The notes under the pieces were generated by a model that worked only from the letters and a program-made list of their open reading frames with translations, was not told where the DNA came from and ran no database searches. Below are positions 17,230-25,219 of a stretch of DNA of 64,000 nucleotides, in pieces. The stretch spans positions 62,001 through 126,000 of the forward strand of contig CAWBGE010000022.1 in assembly GCA_963788185.1 (NCBI GenBank), in the 5' to 3' direction. The position numbers and the translations under genes were made by a program. How positions within the stretch are numbered: position 1 is the first letter of the stretch; each line of letters opens with the position of its first letter. Source of the DNA: CAIWHR01 sp963788185. GTDB lineage: Bacteria > Pseudomonadota > Gammaproteobacteria > Burkholderiales > Casimicrobiaceae.

Positions 17230-17396
17230 CGTCCAGTCTCCTTAACCACGGTCAAGATCAAGACTCCAATCGCCGCGTGCTCGAGGATTTCGATGAATGT
17301 TCACGGAATTCCCTCCTGCGGCACACACTGTCTTCGTCCGCGGCCATTCGCCGCGGCAACGATGGCGCAGTGTTCCCTGAACTCCGAATGTGCTCC

Positions 17397-17410
17397 TTGA
17401 CGCAAGTCAA
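17397..17410. promoter_or_regulatory. FNR/Dnr-type palindrome upstream of the molybdoenzyme operon
   Basis: Perfect 14-bp palindrome TTGACGCAAGTCAA, 168 bp upstream of the catalytic-subunit start codon. The form TTGAC-N4-GTCAA fits the Crp/FNR superfamily (FNR, Anr, Dnr/Nnr). Placement before an anaerobic respiratory operon is as expected, though no convincing -10 element was found at the ideal distance. Confidence 0.55.
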
Positions 17411-17525
17411 TCACTTCCACGTTATTTGAAACATGGGATTGAACGATCACACGCGCATCTGCAACCAAAATAGTCGGGATTGGGCGTGGCATTGAGCGGG
17501 CCTCGGATGCGCGCGGCACCCTGAC

Positions 17526-17672
17526 TTCGCTGTGCCAATCGTGGTGGCCGCCGTCGAGGCGTTCCATGGTTGGAAGCCGAACTTGCCGGCGCTGCTGGCC
17601 GACGTCGGCCACAAGGTCTCCGACGTGGCGGGATTGGAGCTGGCCTTGGGCGGGGCGCTGGCCGGCAAGCTA
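17526..17672 (+). pseudogene. Remnant of a cation-diffusion-facilitator (CzcD/ZitB-like) transporter
   Basis: About 49 codons in one frame read like the first two membrane segments of CDF zinc/cadmium exporters: FAVPIVVAAVEAFHGW, then LPALLADVGHKVSDVAGLEL, corresponding to the family's LALLADAGHNLSDVLGL motif with the metal-site D-x-x-[HG]-x-x-x-D residues. No start with a good ribosome-binding site, no continuation into the remaining membrane segments and no His-rich loop are present, and the frame breaks into unrelated sequence. It is interpreted as the 5' debris of a deleted gene. Confidence 0.55.
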
Positions 17673-17823
17673 CGGCCCGAATGGTTGCGCGACACCTATG
17701 GGTCGTACAGCAGACCGACTATGTCATTGGGTCAGACATGCACCATTCGTACACCGCCGCTACAGACAGAATCGCGCTGGATTACGTCGGCAATCTGCGT
17801 CTTGCGGGCTGCATCCGAATCCG

Positions 17824-18675
17824 TCACTGCCCACAGCAGCCGGGTGCGCAACACTGCTGTGGCTTCACGGCGCGTACGAACGCACTGATGAATTTGCCGT
17901 CGACTTCGCTGGCGATGGCGTCGGCGGCGATTCCTTCGGACACCAGAAAGGCGCGCGCGTCGTCGCTGCTGTAGATGCGCGTGGCTTCGATGTCGATGTT
18001 GCCGAAACCGGCAGCTGCGAGTTTGGTTCGGTACTCGGTCTCGGACAGCGCACCGGCCACGCAGCCGACCCACAGTTCCATGCTCCTGCGAATGGCGGCG
18101 GGCATCTCGCCGCGGACAACCACGTCGGAGACTGCGAATCGGCCTCCCGGCTTCAGCACCCGGAACGCTTCGCGCAGCACCTGGTCCTTGTCGCCCGACA
18201 GGTTGATGACGCAGTTGGAGATGATCACGTCGACGGTGTTGTCCGGCAGCGGGATGTGCTCGATCTCGCCCTTGAGGAACTCGACGTTGGCAAGACCGCT
18301 CTTCAGCCGGTTCTTCTCGGCCAGCGCCAGCATCTCGTCGGTCATGTCGAGGCCATACGCTTTGCCACCGGGGCCGACGCGCTTGGCCGAGAGGATGACG
18401 TCGATGCCGCCGCCGGAACCGAGGTCGAGCACCGTCTCGCCCGGCTTGAGCTCGGCCAGCGCCGTCGGGTTGCCGCATCCCAGCGAGGCCTGCATCGCCG
18501 CTTCCGGCACGTCCCCCGCTTGCGCGGCGTCGTACAGGTCGGACGTGATCGGATCACAACAACTGGAGGTGCCGGGTGCGCTGCCACAGCAACCACCTTG
18601 CCCTGCCTGGGCTTTCAGCGCGGCCTGGCCGTACTTCGCCTTGACGACTTCCTTGAGATCGGCTGTCGGGAGCAT
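17824..18675 (-). CDS. arsM: Arsenite S-adenosylmethionine methyltransferase
   Basis: A protein of 283 residues from ATG 18675. The SAM-binding motif VLDLGSGGGIDV (residues 83-94) and the three As(III)-binding cysteines expected for ArsM are visible: Cys67 in LGCGNP, Cys155 in ISNCVINLS and Cys205 in WVGCVAGAL, the last two 50 residues apart as in algal ArsM. Additional Cys pairs lie near residues 29-30 and 39-40 and in the C-terminal tail CCAPGCC. It methylates arsenite stepwise to mono- and dimethyl forms. It lies beside the arsenic block, downstream of pgm, and has its own ribosome-binding site. Confidence 0.93.
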   Translation of the reverse strand: MLPTADLKEVVKAKYGQAALKAQAGQGGCCGSAPGTSSCCDPITSDLYDAAQAGDVPEAAMQASLGCGNPTALAELKPGETVLDLGSGGGIDVILSAKRVGPGGKAYGLDMTDEMLALAEKNRLKSGLANVEFLKGEIEHIPLPDNTVDVIISNCVINLSGDKDQVLREAFRVLKPGGRFAVSDVVVRGEMPAAIRRSMELWVGCVAGALSETEYRTKLAAAGFGNIDIEATRIYSSDDARAFLVSEGIAADAIASEVDGKFISAFVRAVKPQQCCAPGCCGQ

Positions 18676-18728
18676 GGAGTGTCCTTTCGTTTCATCGCGC
18701 GGAAGGCGCATTCGCGCGCCATCACGGA

Positions 18729-18751
18729 TTCGCGGCTGAAGCCGCTCCCAC
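18729..18751 (-). repeat. REP-like palindrome, family 1, single inverted copy
   Basis: TTCGCGGCTGAAGCCGCTCC followed by CAC, the reverse complement of the family-1 element, in the gap between pgm and arsM. Confidence 0.75.
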
Positions 18752-18787
18752 AACGGTGGCCATTTTGTCCTTCATCGCGCCGGATCA

Positions 18788-20431
18788 TCAACTCCCCAGC
18801 GCGTCGCTCACGATCCGTTGCGCGTCGCGGATGATTGCCTGCAGGTGCTCGGCGCTCTTGAAACTCTCGGCATAGAGCTTGTAGATGTCTTCGGTGCCCG
18901 ACGGGCGGGCAGCGAACCAGCCGCTGGCCGTCGTCACCTTGAGGCCGCCGATCAGCGCGCTGTTGCCCGGGGCGCGCGTGAGCCGCGCGACAATGGGTTC
19001 GCCGGCCAATTCCTGCGCCTTCACGCGTTCGCCGGTCAGCATCTTGAACGCCGCCTTCTGCGCCTGCGTCGCGGGCGCGTCGATGCGCAGGTAGAACGAG
19101 TCGCCGTACTTCGCAGCGAGATCCTGATAGTGACGCCCCGGATCCTTTCCGGTAACCGCGGTGATCTCGGCCGCCAGCAAGCCGAGGACGATGCCATCCT
19201 TGTCGGTGGCCCACGCCGAGCCGTCGCGACGCTGGAACGAAGCGCCCGCACTTTCCTCGCCGGCAAAACAGATGCTGCCGTCCAGCATCCCCGCGGAGAA
19301 CCACTTGAAGCCGACCGGCACCTCGACGCAACGGCGGCCGCGGCCGGTGACGACGCGGTCGATCATCGCGGAGGAAACCAGCGTCTTGCCGACGACTGCG
19401 CTTGCCGGCCACTGTGGCCGGTGCGTGAGCAGGTAGTCGATCGCGACTGCAAGGTAGTGGTTGGGGTTCATGAGTCCCACCGAGGGCGTGACGATGCCGT
19501 GGCGGTCGACGTCGGCATCGTTGCCCCACGCGATGTCGAAACGATCCTTGAGCGCCACGAGGCTCGCCATCGCATACGGACTCGAGCAGTCCATGCGGAT
19601 CTTGCCGTCGTGATCCAGCGTCATGAAACGGTACGTCGGATCGACTGCGGTATTGACGACCTCGATGTCGAGGCCATACAGATCGGCGATCGGCCGCCAG
19701 TAGGCGACGGCGGCGCCGCCCAGGGGATCGACGCCGATCCTGAGGCCGGCCTTGCGGATCGCTTCCATGTCGATCACGGTGCCGAGATCGGCGACGTAAG
19801 CCGCCATGAAATCCTCGGCCGTCGTGGTGGGTGCGGCCAGTGCCTGGGCATACGGGATGCGCTTGACGTCGCGGTTGCCATTGTCCAGCAGCGCGTTGGC
19901 CCGTTTGCCGATCCAGTCGGTGATCTCCGTGTCCGCAGGCCCGCCGTGCGGCGGGTTGTACTTGATGCCGCCATCCTGCGGCGGGTTGTGCGACGGCGTG
20001 ATCACGATGCCGTCGGCGCGCGGCGCCGTGGACACGCGGTTCCAGACCAGGATCGCGCGCGAGATCACCGGCGTGGGGGTGTAGCCGTCGGCGCTCTGGA
20101 GGCGCACTTCTACGCCGTTGCCGGCCAGCACCTCGAGCGCGTTCTTCTCGGCCGGACCCGACAACGCGTGGGTATCCTTGCCGAGATAGAGCGGGCCGTG
20201 TATGCCCTGATTGCGTCGATGCTCGCACACCGCCTGCGTGATCGCGAGGATGTGCGCCTCGTTGAAGCTGCCGGCGAAGGCATTGCCGCGATGGCCGCTG
20301 GTGCCGAAGGCCACCCGCTGTGTCGCCTGGCGCACATCCGGCGTTTGCGTGTAGGCGCGCAGCAGCGCGGCAATGTCGGTGAGCGCGTCGATCGGGGCCG
20401 GCTTGCCGGCGAGGGGGTGGGTCATGGTCAT
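18788..20431 (-). CDS. pgm: Phosphoglucomutase (alpha-D-glucose phosphate-specific)
   Basis: A protein of 547 residues, full length for the bacterial Pgm of about 545. Signatures include VAFGTSGHRGNAF, the phosphoserine loop ITPSHNPPQDGGIKYNPPHG (catalytic Ser in TPSHNP), the metal loop WGNDADVDRHGI (D-x-D-x-D), the sugar-binding loop CFAGEESAGASF, and the phosphate-binding RPSGTEDIYK. It interconverts glucose-1- and glucose-6-phosphate. The ribosome-binding site is GAGG just before ATG 20431; an internal ATG two codons on is also possible. No pathway partner is adjacent. Confidence 0.96.
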   Translation of the reverse strand: MTMTHPLAGKPAPIDALTDIAALLRAYTQTPDVRQATQRVAFGTSGHRGNAFAGSFNEAHILAITQAVCEHRRNQGIHGPLYLGKDTHALSGPAEKNALEVLAGNGVEVRLQSADGYTPTPVISRAILVWNRVSTAPRADGIVITPSHNPPQDGGIKYNPPHGGPADTEITDWIGKRANALLDNGNRDVKRIPYAQALAAPTTTAEDFMAAYVADLGTVIDMEAIRKAGLRIGVDPLGGAAVAYWRPIADLYGLDIEVVNTAVDPTYRFMTLDHDGKIRMDCSSPYAMASLVALKDRFDIAWGNDADVDRHGIVTPSVGLMNPNHYLAVAIDYLLTHRPQWPASAVVGKTLVSSAMIDRVVTGRGRRCVEVPVGFKWFSAGMLDGSICFAGEESAGASFQRRDGSAWATDKDGIVLGLLAAEITAVTGKDPGRHYQDLAAKYGDSFYLRIDAPATQAQKAAFKMLTGERVKAQELAGEPIVARLTRAPGNSALIGGLKVTTASGWFAARPSGTEDIYKLYAESFKSAEHLQAIIRDAQRIVSDALGS

Positions 20432-20763
20432 GTCCTCGGAAAACGAAATTGGTCCGCCTGTTGATCCGGCATGAATGGCATTGAAACGTTCGCCCTTAGA
20501 CTGATGAAGGGCTCGACGGGCTCAGCCCGAACGGGAATGGATGCATCGCCTTGCTCAATCGACAGTATGCCGGAGCGGAAGCGGCGAGACATTGAACCAG
20601 GTTAAAACTGGGCGCGGCCGGGGTGTGGCACATCGCCGCAGATTCGAACCGCGGAGGGCACCCGGACCCAGCCTTCCATCAGACGCCGCGCATGCAGACG
20701 GCGGGAACGCGCAACTGCGTCATCGTGAGGCTTGCGCGAAGCACCGGAGCGGATTGCGAACTT
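20432..20763. other. 332-bp intergenic region between pgm and the dsbA-like gene
   Basis: Holds a copy of a second dispersed repeat family (20487-20549). The rest shows no coding sequence. The segment 20626-20653, read on the minus strand, resembles the 3' end of a tRNA (T-arm with GGTTCGAATC, then acceptor strand and CCA) but lacks the other arms. The promoter of pgm must lie here. Confidence 0.5.
20487..20549. repeat. Dispersed repeat, family 2
   Basis: CGTTCGCCCTTAGACTGATG followed by AAGGGCTCGACGGGCTCAGC and CCGAACGGG forms an imperfect hairpin (CGTTCG...CGAACGG). The same element occurs at 48719-48782, where the two arms are closer to the widespread form with CTGAGCTTGTCGAA and CTTCGACGGGCTC. 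Confidence 0.7.
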
Positions 20764-21417
20764 TCAACGGTAAGCGTCTTTCAGCGCATCGCGCACCAGC
20801 GCCTGCAGCTGCGCCAGGCCGAAGTCCGGCAGTGGCCGGCCATTGACGAAGTACTCCGGCGTCATGGTGACGTTGAGCGCCTTGGCGTCGTTGCGGTCCT
20901 GTTCGAGGTTGCGGGCCACGTCGGGCGAATTCATGTCGGCCCGCAGTTGCTCGAGATTCAAGCCTGCGCCGCCGAGCACCTCCCAGGCCATTTCCGGCCG
21001 GGCGGTGTGGTTGCTCACCCAACGCGACTGGTTGGCCAGCACCGCTTCCAGCGCGGGCCAGTACTTGCCCTGCCTGCGGCTCGCTTCGAGCATCTTCACT
21101 ACCTCGAGTGATCCATTGTGCAGGGGAAGGTGGCGGACCGACAGGCGGATCCGGTCCGGATTCGCCGCCATCATCTTCTTGACCTGCGGGTAGAACGCGG
21201 CGCAGGTTTCGCATGCCGGATCGAGAAACTCGACGATGTGCACCTTGGCCTCCGCGTTGCCGAGCGACGGCGAATGATTGCTGGCAAGCGCCGCCTGGTT
21301 CTGACCGATCAGCTTGCCCCAGCGCTGGATCCTGTCGCTCTTGTACAGCAGGACGCCGCCGGCGAAGACCAGCAGCAGTGCAACGACGGAAACGACAAAG
21401 AGCGTCCTGCGGCTCAT
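20764..21417 (-). CDS. DsbA-like thioredoxin-fold disulfide oxidoreductase
   Basis: A protein of 217 residues from ATG 21417. An N-terminal hydrophobic segment (residues 5-25, FVVSVVALLLVFAGGVLLY) serves as a signal anchor. The DsbA/BdbD-type fold follows: VHIVEFLDPACETCAAFYP carries the active-site CETC (about Cys72 and Cys75), and the cis-Pro is in NVTMTPEYFVNGRPLP. It overlaps the preceding DsbB-like gene by the four bases ATGA and so forms a translationally coupled pair with its own oxidase. Its position after cusA suggests it acts on periplasmic proteins under metal stress, but this is only inferred. Confidence 0.85.
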   Translation of the reverse strand: MSRRTLFVVSVVALLLVFAGGVLLYKSDRIQRWGKLIGQNQAALASNHSPSLGNAEAKVHIVEFLDPACETCAAFYPQVKKMMAANPDRIRLSVRHLPLHNGSLEVVKMLEASRRQGKYWPALEAVLANQSRWVSNHTARPEMAWEVLGGAGLNLEQLRADMNSPDVARNLEQDRNDAKALNVTMTPEYFVNGRPLPDFGLAQLQALVRDALKDAYR

Positions 21418-21914
21418 CGCGAACTCCTGAAATGGGCGGCGATGAGCAACGCGCTCATCGCCAGAAAGGCGAGAAAGGAAAGCAGCGGAATCGACAGGAA
21501 GCCGAGCCACTCGATCTGCACGTCCCTGCACGAAACCCCCTGCCGGCAGGGCTGGATGCTCTCCGGAATCACGCCGTAGACCAGCAGCAACTGGAACAGC
21601 GAGATCACACCACCGACAACGAGCAGCGGCAACGCGTAGCGCACGACCCGAGGGTCGAAGGGGAAGAGGCCCATCGGCAGCACCAGCACCATTGGGAAGA
21701 TGAAGATGCGCTGGTACCAGCACAGCGCGCAGGGCGGCAACTGCATCACTTCGCTGAAGAACAGCGCGCCCAGCGTTGACACGCAGGCGACCAGCCAGCA
21801 GCCGAAGACGAGCATCCAGGCGGTGTCGGGTCCGGAGCCGACCTGTGCCGGGCTGGGGCCGTTGCGCAAACGTGTTGTCACTTTCCGTTCCAGTCCCAAT
21901 CCATCGGACGGCAT
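21414..21914 (-). CDS. DsbB-like (BdbC-type) disulfide oxidoreductase
   Basis: A protein of 166 residues with four membrane segments. The first redox pair is in MQLPPCALCWYQRIFIFP (C-A-L-C-W-Y-Q-R, the DsbB/BdbC hallmark) and the second in the periplasmic loop QPCRQGVSCRDV. It would re-oxidise the DsbA-like partner encoded downstream with a four-base overlap and deliver electrons to quinone. This is a second system in addition to dsbB at 8112-8624, whose second Cys pair is arranged differently. Confidence 0.87.
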   Translation of the reverse strand: MPSDGLGLERKVTTRLRNGPSPAQVGSGPDTAWMLVFGCWLVACVSTLGALFFSEVMQLPPCALCWYQRIFIFPMVLVLPMGLFPFDPRVVRYALPLLVVGGVISLFQLLLVYGVIPESIQPCRQGVSCRDVQIEWLGFLSIPLLSFLAFLAMSALLIAAHFRSSR

Positions 21915-21937
21915 GAATCCTGCATCGAAGGTCTTTG

Positions 21938-22001
21938 CAGGAGCGGCTTCAGCCGCGAATCAACGATACGACATTGCCTTCGCGCCTGAAGGCGCTCCTG
22001 C
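21938..22001. repeat. REP-like palindrome, family 1, inverted pair
   Basis: GCAGGAGCGGCTTCAGCCGC plus GAA, about 20 bp of spacer, then the inverted partner TTCGCGCCTGAAGGCGCTCC plus TGC. The pair lies between the cusA stop and the DsbB-like gene and can form a large hairpin that may separate the two transcripts. Confidence 0.8.
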
Positions 22002-22016
22002 ACTACAGCAACACCG

Positions 22017-25000
22017 TCACCGCGGCAGCCGCCAACCCTTCACCAGCGCGTAGATCGCGGGGATCACCGCCAGCGTCAGCACCGTCGACGAGATCATGCC
22101 GCCGACCATCGGCGCGGCGATCCGGCTCATGACCTCCGAACCGGTGCCCGTCCCCCACATGATCGGCAGCAGGCCCGCCATGATAGCCACCACCGTCATC
22201 ATCTTGGGGCGCACGCGCTCGACCGCACCCTCCATCACCGCGGCGTAAAGGTCGCTTGCGGTCGGATTGACACCTTCGGTCGCGCGCTGGTCGCGGATCT
22301 TCTGCCACGCCTGGTCGAGGTAGATCAGCATCACCACACCGGTCTCGGCCGCCACCCCGGCCAGGGCGATGAAGCCGACAGCCACGGCCACCGACATGTT
22401 GTAACCCAGCCACCACATCAGCCAGATGCCGCCGACCAGCGCGAAGGGCACCGACAACATGACGATGAAGGTCTCGGTGAGCCGGCGGAAGTTGAGATAC
22501 AGCAGCAGGAAGATCAGCAGCAGGGTGACCGGAACCACCACCTTCAGCTTTTCCAGCGCGCGCTCCATGTATTCGAACTGCCCGCTCCAGGCGATGTAGT
22601 ACCCGGGCGGGAACTTGACCTGATCGTTGACCGCTTTGCGTGCATCGGCGACGTAGCCGCCGATGTCGCGATCGCGGATGTCGACGTAGATGTAGGCGGA
22701 GAGCAGCGCGTTCTCGGTGCGGATCGCCGGCGCGCCCTTGGTGATGCGGATGTTCGCCAGCTGGCCGAGCGGCAGCATCGCGCCGTCCATCGTCGGCACC
22801 AGCACCGACTGCGCGATCTGCTGCGGATCGCCGCGCAGTTCGCGCGGGTAGCGGACGCTTACGCCGAAGCGCTCGCGGCCCTCGACGGTGGTGGTCACCA
22901 TCTCGCCGCCAAGCGCGATGGCGATGACGTCCTGGAGTTCGCCGACGGCGAGTCCGTAGCGCGCCAGCGCCTGCCGGTCGGGCTCGATGTCGAGGTAGTA
23001 GCCGCCGGTGATCCGCTCGGCGAACGCGCTGGTCGTCCCGGGCACATTCTTGACGACCGCCTCGATCTCCTTGGCCAGGCGCTCCATCTCGGTGAGGTCC
23101 TTGCCGAACACCTTGATGCCGATCGGCGTGCGGATGCCGGTCGAAAGCATGTCGGTGCGCGCCTTGATCGGCATCGTCCAGGCATTCGATACGCCGGGAA
23201 TCTGCAGCGCCTTGTCCATCTCCGCGGTCAGCTTGTCGATGGTCATACCCGCGCGCCACTCGGCTTCGGGCTTCAGATTGATCACGGTTTCGAACATCTC
23301 GACCGGTGCCGGGTCGGTCGCGGTCTGCGCGCGCCCCGCCTTGCCGAAGACCGAGGCCACTTCCGGGAAGCTCTTGATGATCTTGTTCTGCGTTTGGAGG
23401 AGTTCGGCGGCCTTGGTGATCGACATCGCCGGCAGCGACGTCGGCATGTAGAACAGTGTCCCTTCGTTCAGCGTCGGCATGAATTCGGATCCGAGCCGCA
23501 TCGCCGGCCAGGCGGTGACGGCCAGCGCGACCATGGCGATGACGATCGTCGTCACCTTGAAGCGCATCACGGCGGCGATGATCGGCCGGTAGATCCAGAT
23601 CAGGAAACGGTTGACCGGATTCTTCGCCTCCGGCATCACCTTGCCGCGGATGAACAGCATCATCAGCACCGGCACCAGCGTCACCGACAGCAGCGCCGCG
23701 CCCGCCATGGCGAAGGTCTTGGTGTAGGCCAGCGGCGAGAACAGGCGCCCTTCCTGGCCTTCGAGGCTGAATACGGGCAGGAATGACACGGTGATGATCA
23801 GCAGCGAGAAGAAGAGCGCGGGGCCCACCTCCCGGCAGGCGTCGATCATCGCCTGCGTCCGCGATTCGCCTGGCTTCATGCGCTCGAGGTGCTTGTGCGC
23901 GTTCTCGATCATCACGATCGCGGCGTCGATCATCGCGCCGACGGCGATGGCGATGCCGCCCAGACTCATGATGTTGGAGTTCATGCCCAAAAGGCGCATG
24001 GCGATGAAGGCGATGAGTATCCCGACGGGCAGCATCAGGATCGCCACCAGCGCGCTGCGCACATGCAACAGGAAGACGATGCACACGGCGGCGACGATGA
24101 GGCTTTCCTCGATCAGCGTGCGCTTCAGGGTGTCGATGGCGCGATGGATGAGATCGGAGCGATCGTAGGTGGTGACGATCTCGACGCCCGCCGGCAGCCC
24201 GCTCTTCACCTCGTCGATCTTGGCCTTGAGGTTGTGGATCACTTCCAGCGCGTTCTGTCCGTAGCGGGCCATTGCGATGCCCGACACGACCTCGCCCTCG
24301 CCGTTGAGTTCGGTCAGGCCGCGGCGCTCGTCGGGGCCGAGTTCGACGCGGGCGATGTCGCGGATCAGTACCGGCGTGCCCTTGTCGCTCTTCACCACCA
24401 GTTGCTCGATGTCGGCGCGGCCGCGCAGGTAGCCGCGCCCGCGCACCATGTACTCGGCCTCGGCCATCTCGATGACGCGCCCGCCGACGTCGCGGTTCGA
24501 CTCGCGGATCACCTGTGCGACCTTGGCCAGCGGGATGTTGTAGGCGCGCAGCCGGGTCGGGTCGACGGTGACCTGGTACTGCTGGACGAAGCCACCGACG
24601 CTCGCGACCTCGGCAACGCCGGGCGCCTTCGCCAGCTGGTAGCGCAGGTACCAGTCCTGGATGGTGCGCAATTCGGCCAGCGTGTGCTGCGCGCTGACCA
24701 CCGCGTACTGGTAGACCCAACCCACGCCGGTGGCGTCGGGGCCCAACTGTGGGGTCACGCCGCGCGGCAGGCGGCCGGCGGCGAAATTGAGATACTCGAG
24801 CACGCGCGAGCGCGCCCAGTAGATGTCGGTGCCGTCCTCGAAGATCACGTAGACGAACGACGCGCCGAAGAACGAGAAGCCGCGGACGACTTTCGATTTC
24901 GGCACCGACAGCATTGCCGTGGTCAACGGATAAGTGACCTGGTCCTCGACCACCTGCGGCGCCTGGCCGGGGAACTCGGTGTAGATGATCACCTGAACGT

Positions 25001-25130
25001 CGGACAGGTCGGGCAGCGCGTCCAGCGGCGTCTTGATGACCGCGTAGATTCCAGCCAGCACGACGAACGCGGTGGCGAGGAGAACCAGCAAGCTGTTCTT
25101 CGCCGACCACTCGATGAGTTTGCCCAGCAC
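22017..25130 (-). CDS. cusA: Cu(I)/Ag(I) efflux RND transporter, inner-membrane pump
   Basis: A protein of 1037 residues, normal for the heavy-metal RND family (about 1045). Twelve membrane segments and two large periplasmic loops are seen. LDALPDLSDVQVIIYTEFPGQAPQVVEDQVTYPLTT is split over the first helix and porter domain, and GAMIDAAIVMIENAHKHLERMK is the proton-relay helix with the acidic pair of monovalent-metal exporters. Methionine-rich stretches (TMPIKARTDMLSTGIRTP, LNEGTLFYMP) fit the Met relay of CusA rather than a Zn/Co/Cd CzcA. It works with CusB and CusC as a tripartite pump. The gene starts 89 bp after cusB, with a repeat pair between them. Confidence 0.93.
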   Translation of the reverse strand: MLGKLIEWSAKNSLLVLLATAFVVLAGIYAVIKTPLDALPDLSDVQVIIYTEFPGQAPQVVEDQVTYPLTTAMLSVPKSKVVRGFSFFGASFVYVIFEDGTDIYWARSRVLEYLNFAAGRLPRGVTPQLGPDATGVGWVYQYAVVSAQHTLAELRTIQDWYLRYQLAKAPGVAEVASVGGFVQQYQVTVDPTRLRAYNIPLAKVAQVIRESNRDVGGRVIEMAEAEYMVRGRGYLRGRADIEQLVVKSDKGTPVLIRDIARVELGPDERRGLTELNGEGEVVSGIAMARYGQNALEVIHNLKAKIDEVKSGLPAGVEIVTTYDRSDLIHRAIDTLKRTLIEESLIVAAVCIVFLLHVRSALVAILMLPVGILIAFIAMRLLGMNSNIMSLGGIAIAVGAMIDAAIVMIENAHKHLERMKPGESRTQAMIDACREVGPALFFSLLIITVSFLPVFSLEGQEGRLFSPLAYTKTFAMAGAALLSVTLVPVLMMLFIRGKVMPEAKNPVNRFLIWIYRPIIAAVMRFKVTTIVIAMVALAVTAWPAMRLGSEFMPTLNEGTLFYMPTSLPAMSITKAAELLQTQNKIIKSFPEVASVFGKAGRAQTATDPAPVEMFETVINLKPEAEWRAGMTIDKLTAEMDKALQIPGVSNAWTMPIKARTDMLSTGIRTPIGIKVFGKDLTEMERLAKEIEAVVKNVPGTTSAFAERITGGYYLDIEPDRQALARYGLAVGELQDVIAIALGGEMVTTTVEGRERFGVSVRYPRELRGDPQQIAQSVLVPTMDGAMLPLGQLANIRITKGAPAIRTENALLSAYIYVDIRDRDIGGYVADARKAVNDQVKFPPGYYIAWSGQFEYMERALEKLKVVVPVTLLLIFLLLYLNFRRLTETFIVMLSVPFALVGGIWLMWWLGYNMSVAVAVGFIALAGVAAETGVVMLIYLDQAWQKIRDQRATEGVNPTASDLYAAVMEGAVERVRPKMMTVVAIMAGLLPIMWGTGTGSEVMSRIAAPMVGGMISSTVLTLAVIPAIYALVKGWRLPR

Positions 25131-25157
25131 TCCGTTGTTCCCTTCCGGCGATTTGTT

Positions 25158-25208
25158 GTAGGAGCGCCTTCAGCCGCGAACGGCCTTCGCGCCTGAAGGC
25201 GCTCCTGC
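25158..25208. repeat. REP-like palindrome, family 1, inverted pair
   Basis: GTAGGAGCGCCTTCAGCCGC plus GAA and, 5 bp later, TTCGCGCCTGAAGGCGCTCC plus TGC, giving a near-perfect long hairpin between the cusB stop and the cusA start, inside what should be one operon. Confidence 0.8.
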
Positions 25209-25219
25209 AATGTTCGCCC

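Larger units (their letters stand above)
17230..17823. other. 594-bp region upstream of the molybdoenzyme gene
   Basis: No intact gene. It holds the presumed promoter and leader of the molybdoenzyme operon, an FNR-type palindrome (17397-17410) and the remnant of a cation-diffusion transporter (17526-17672). The last 150 bp before the arsM stop show nothing recognisable. Confidence 0.6.

Noticed and set aside
20626..20653. Minus-strand sequence resembling the 3' end of a tRNA (T-arm GGTTCGAATC, acceptor strand, CCA)
   Set aside because: No matching 5' acceptor strand, D-arm or anticodon arm could be found within the next 100 bases, so it is either chance or at most a tRNA remnant or attachment-site trace.
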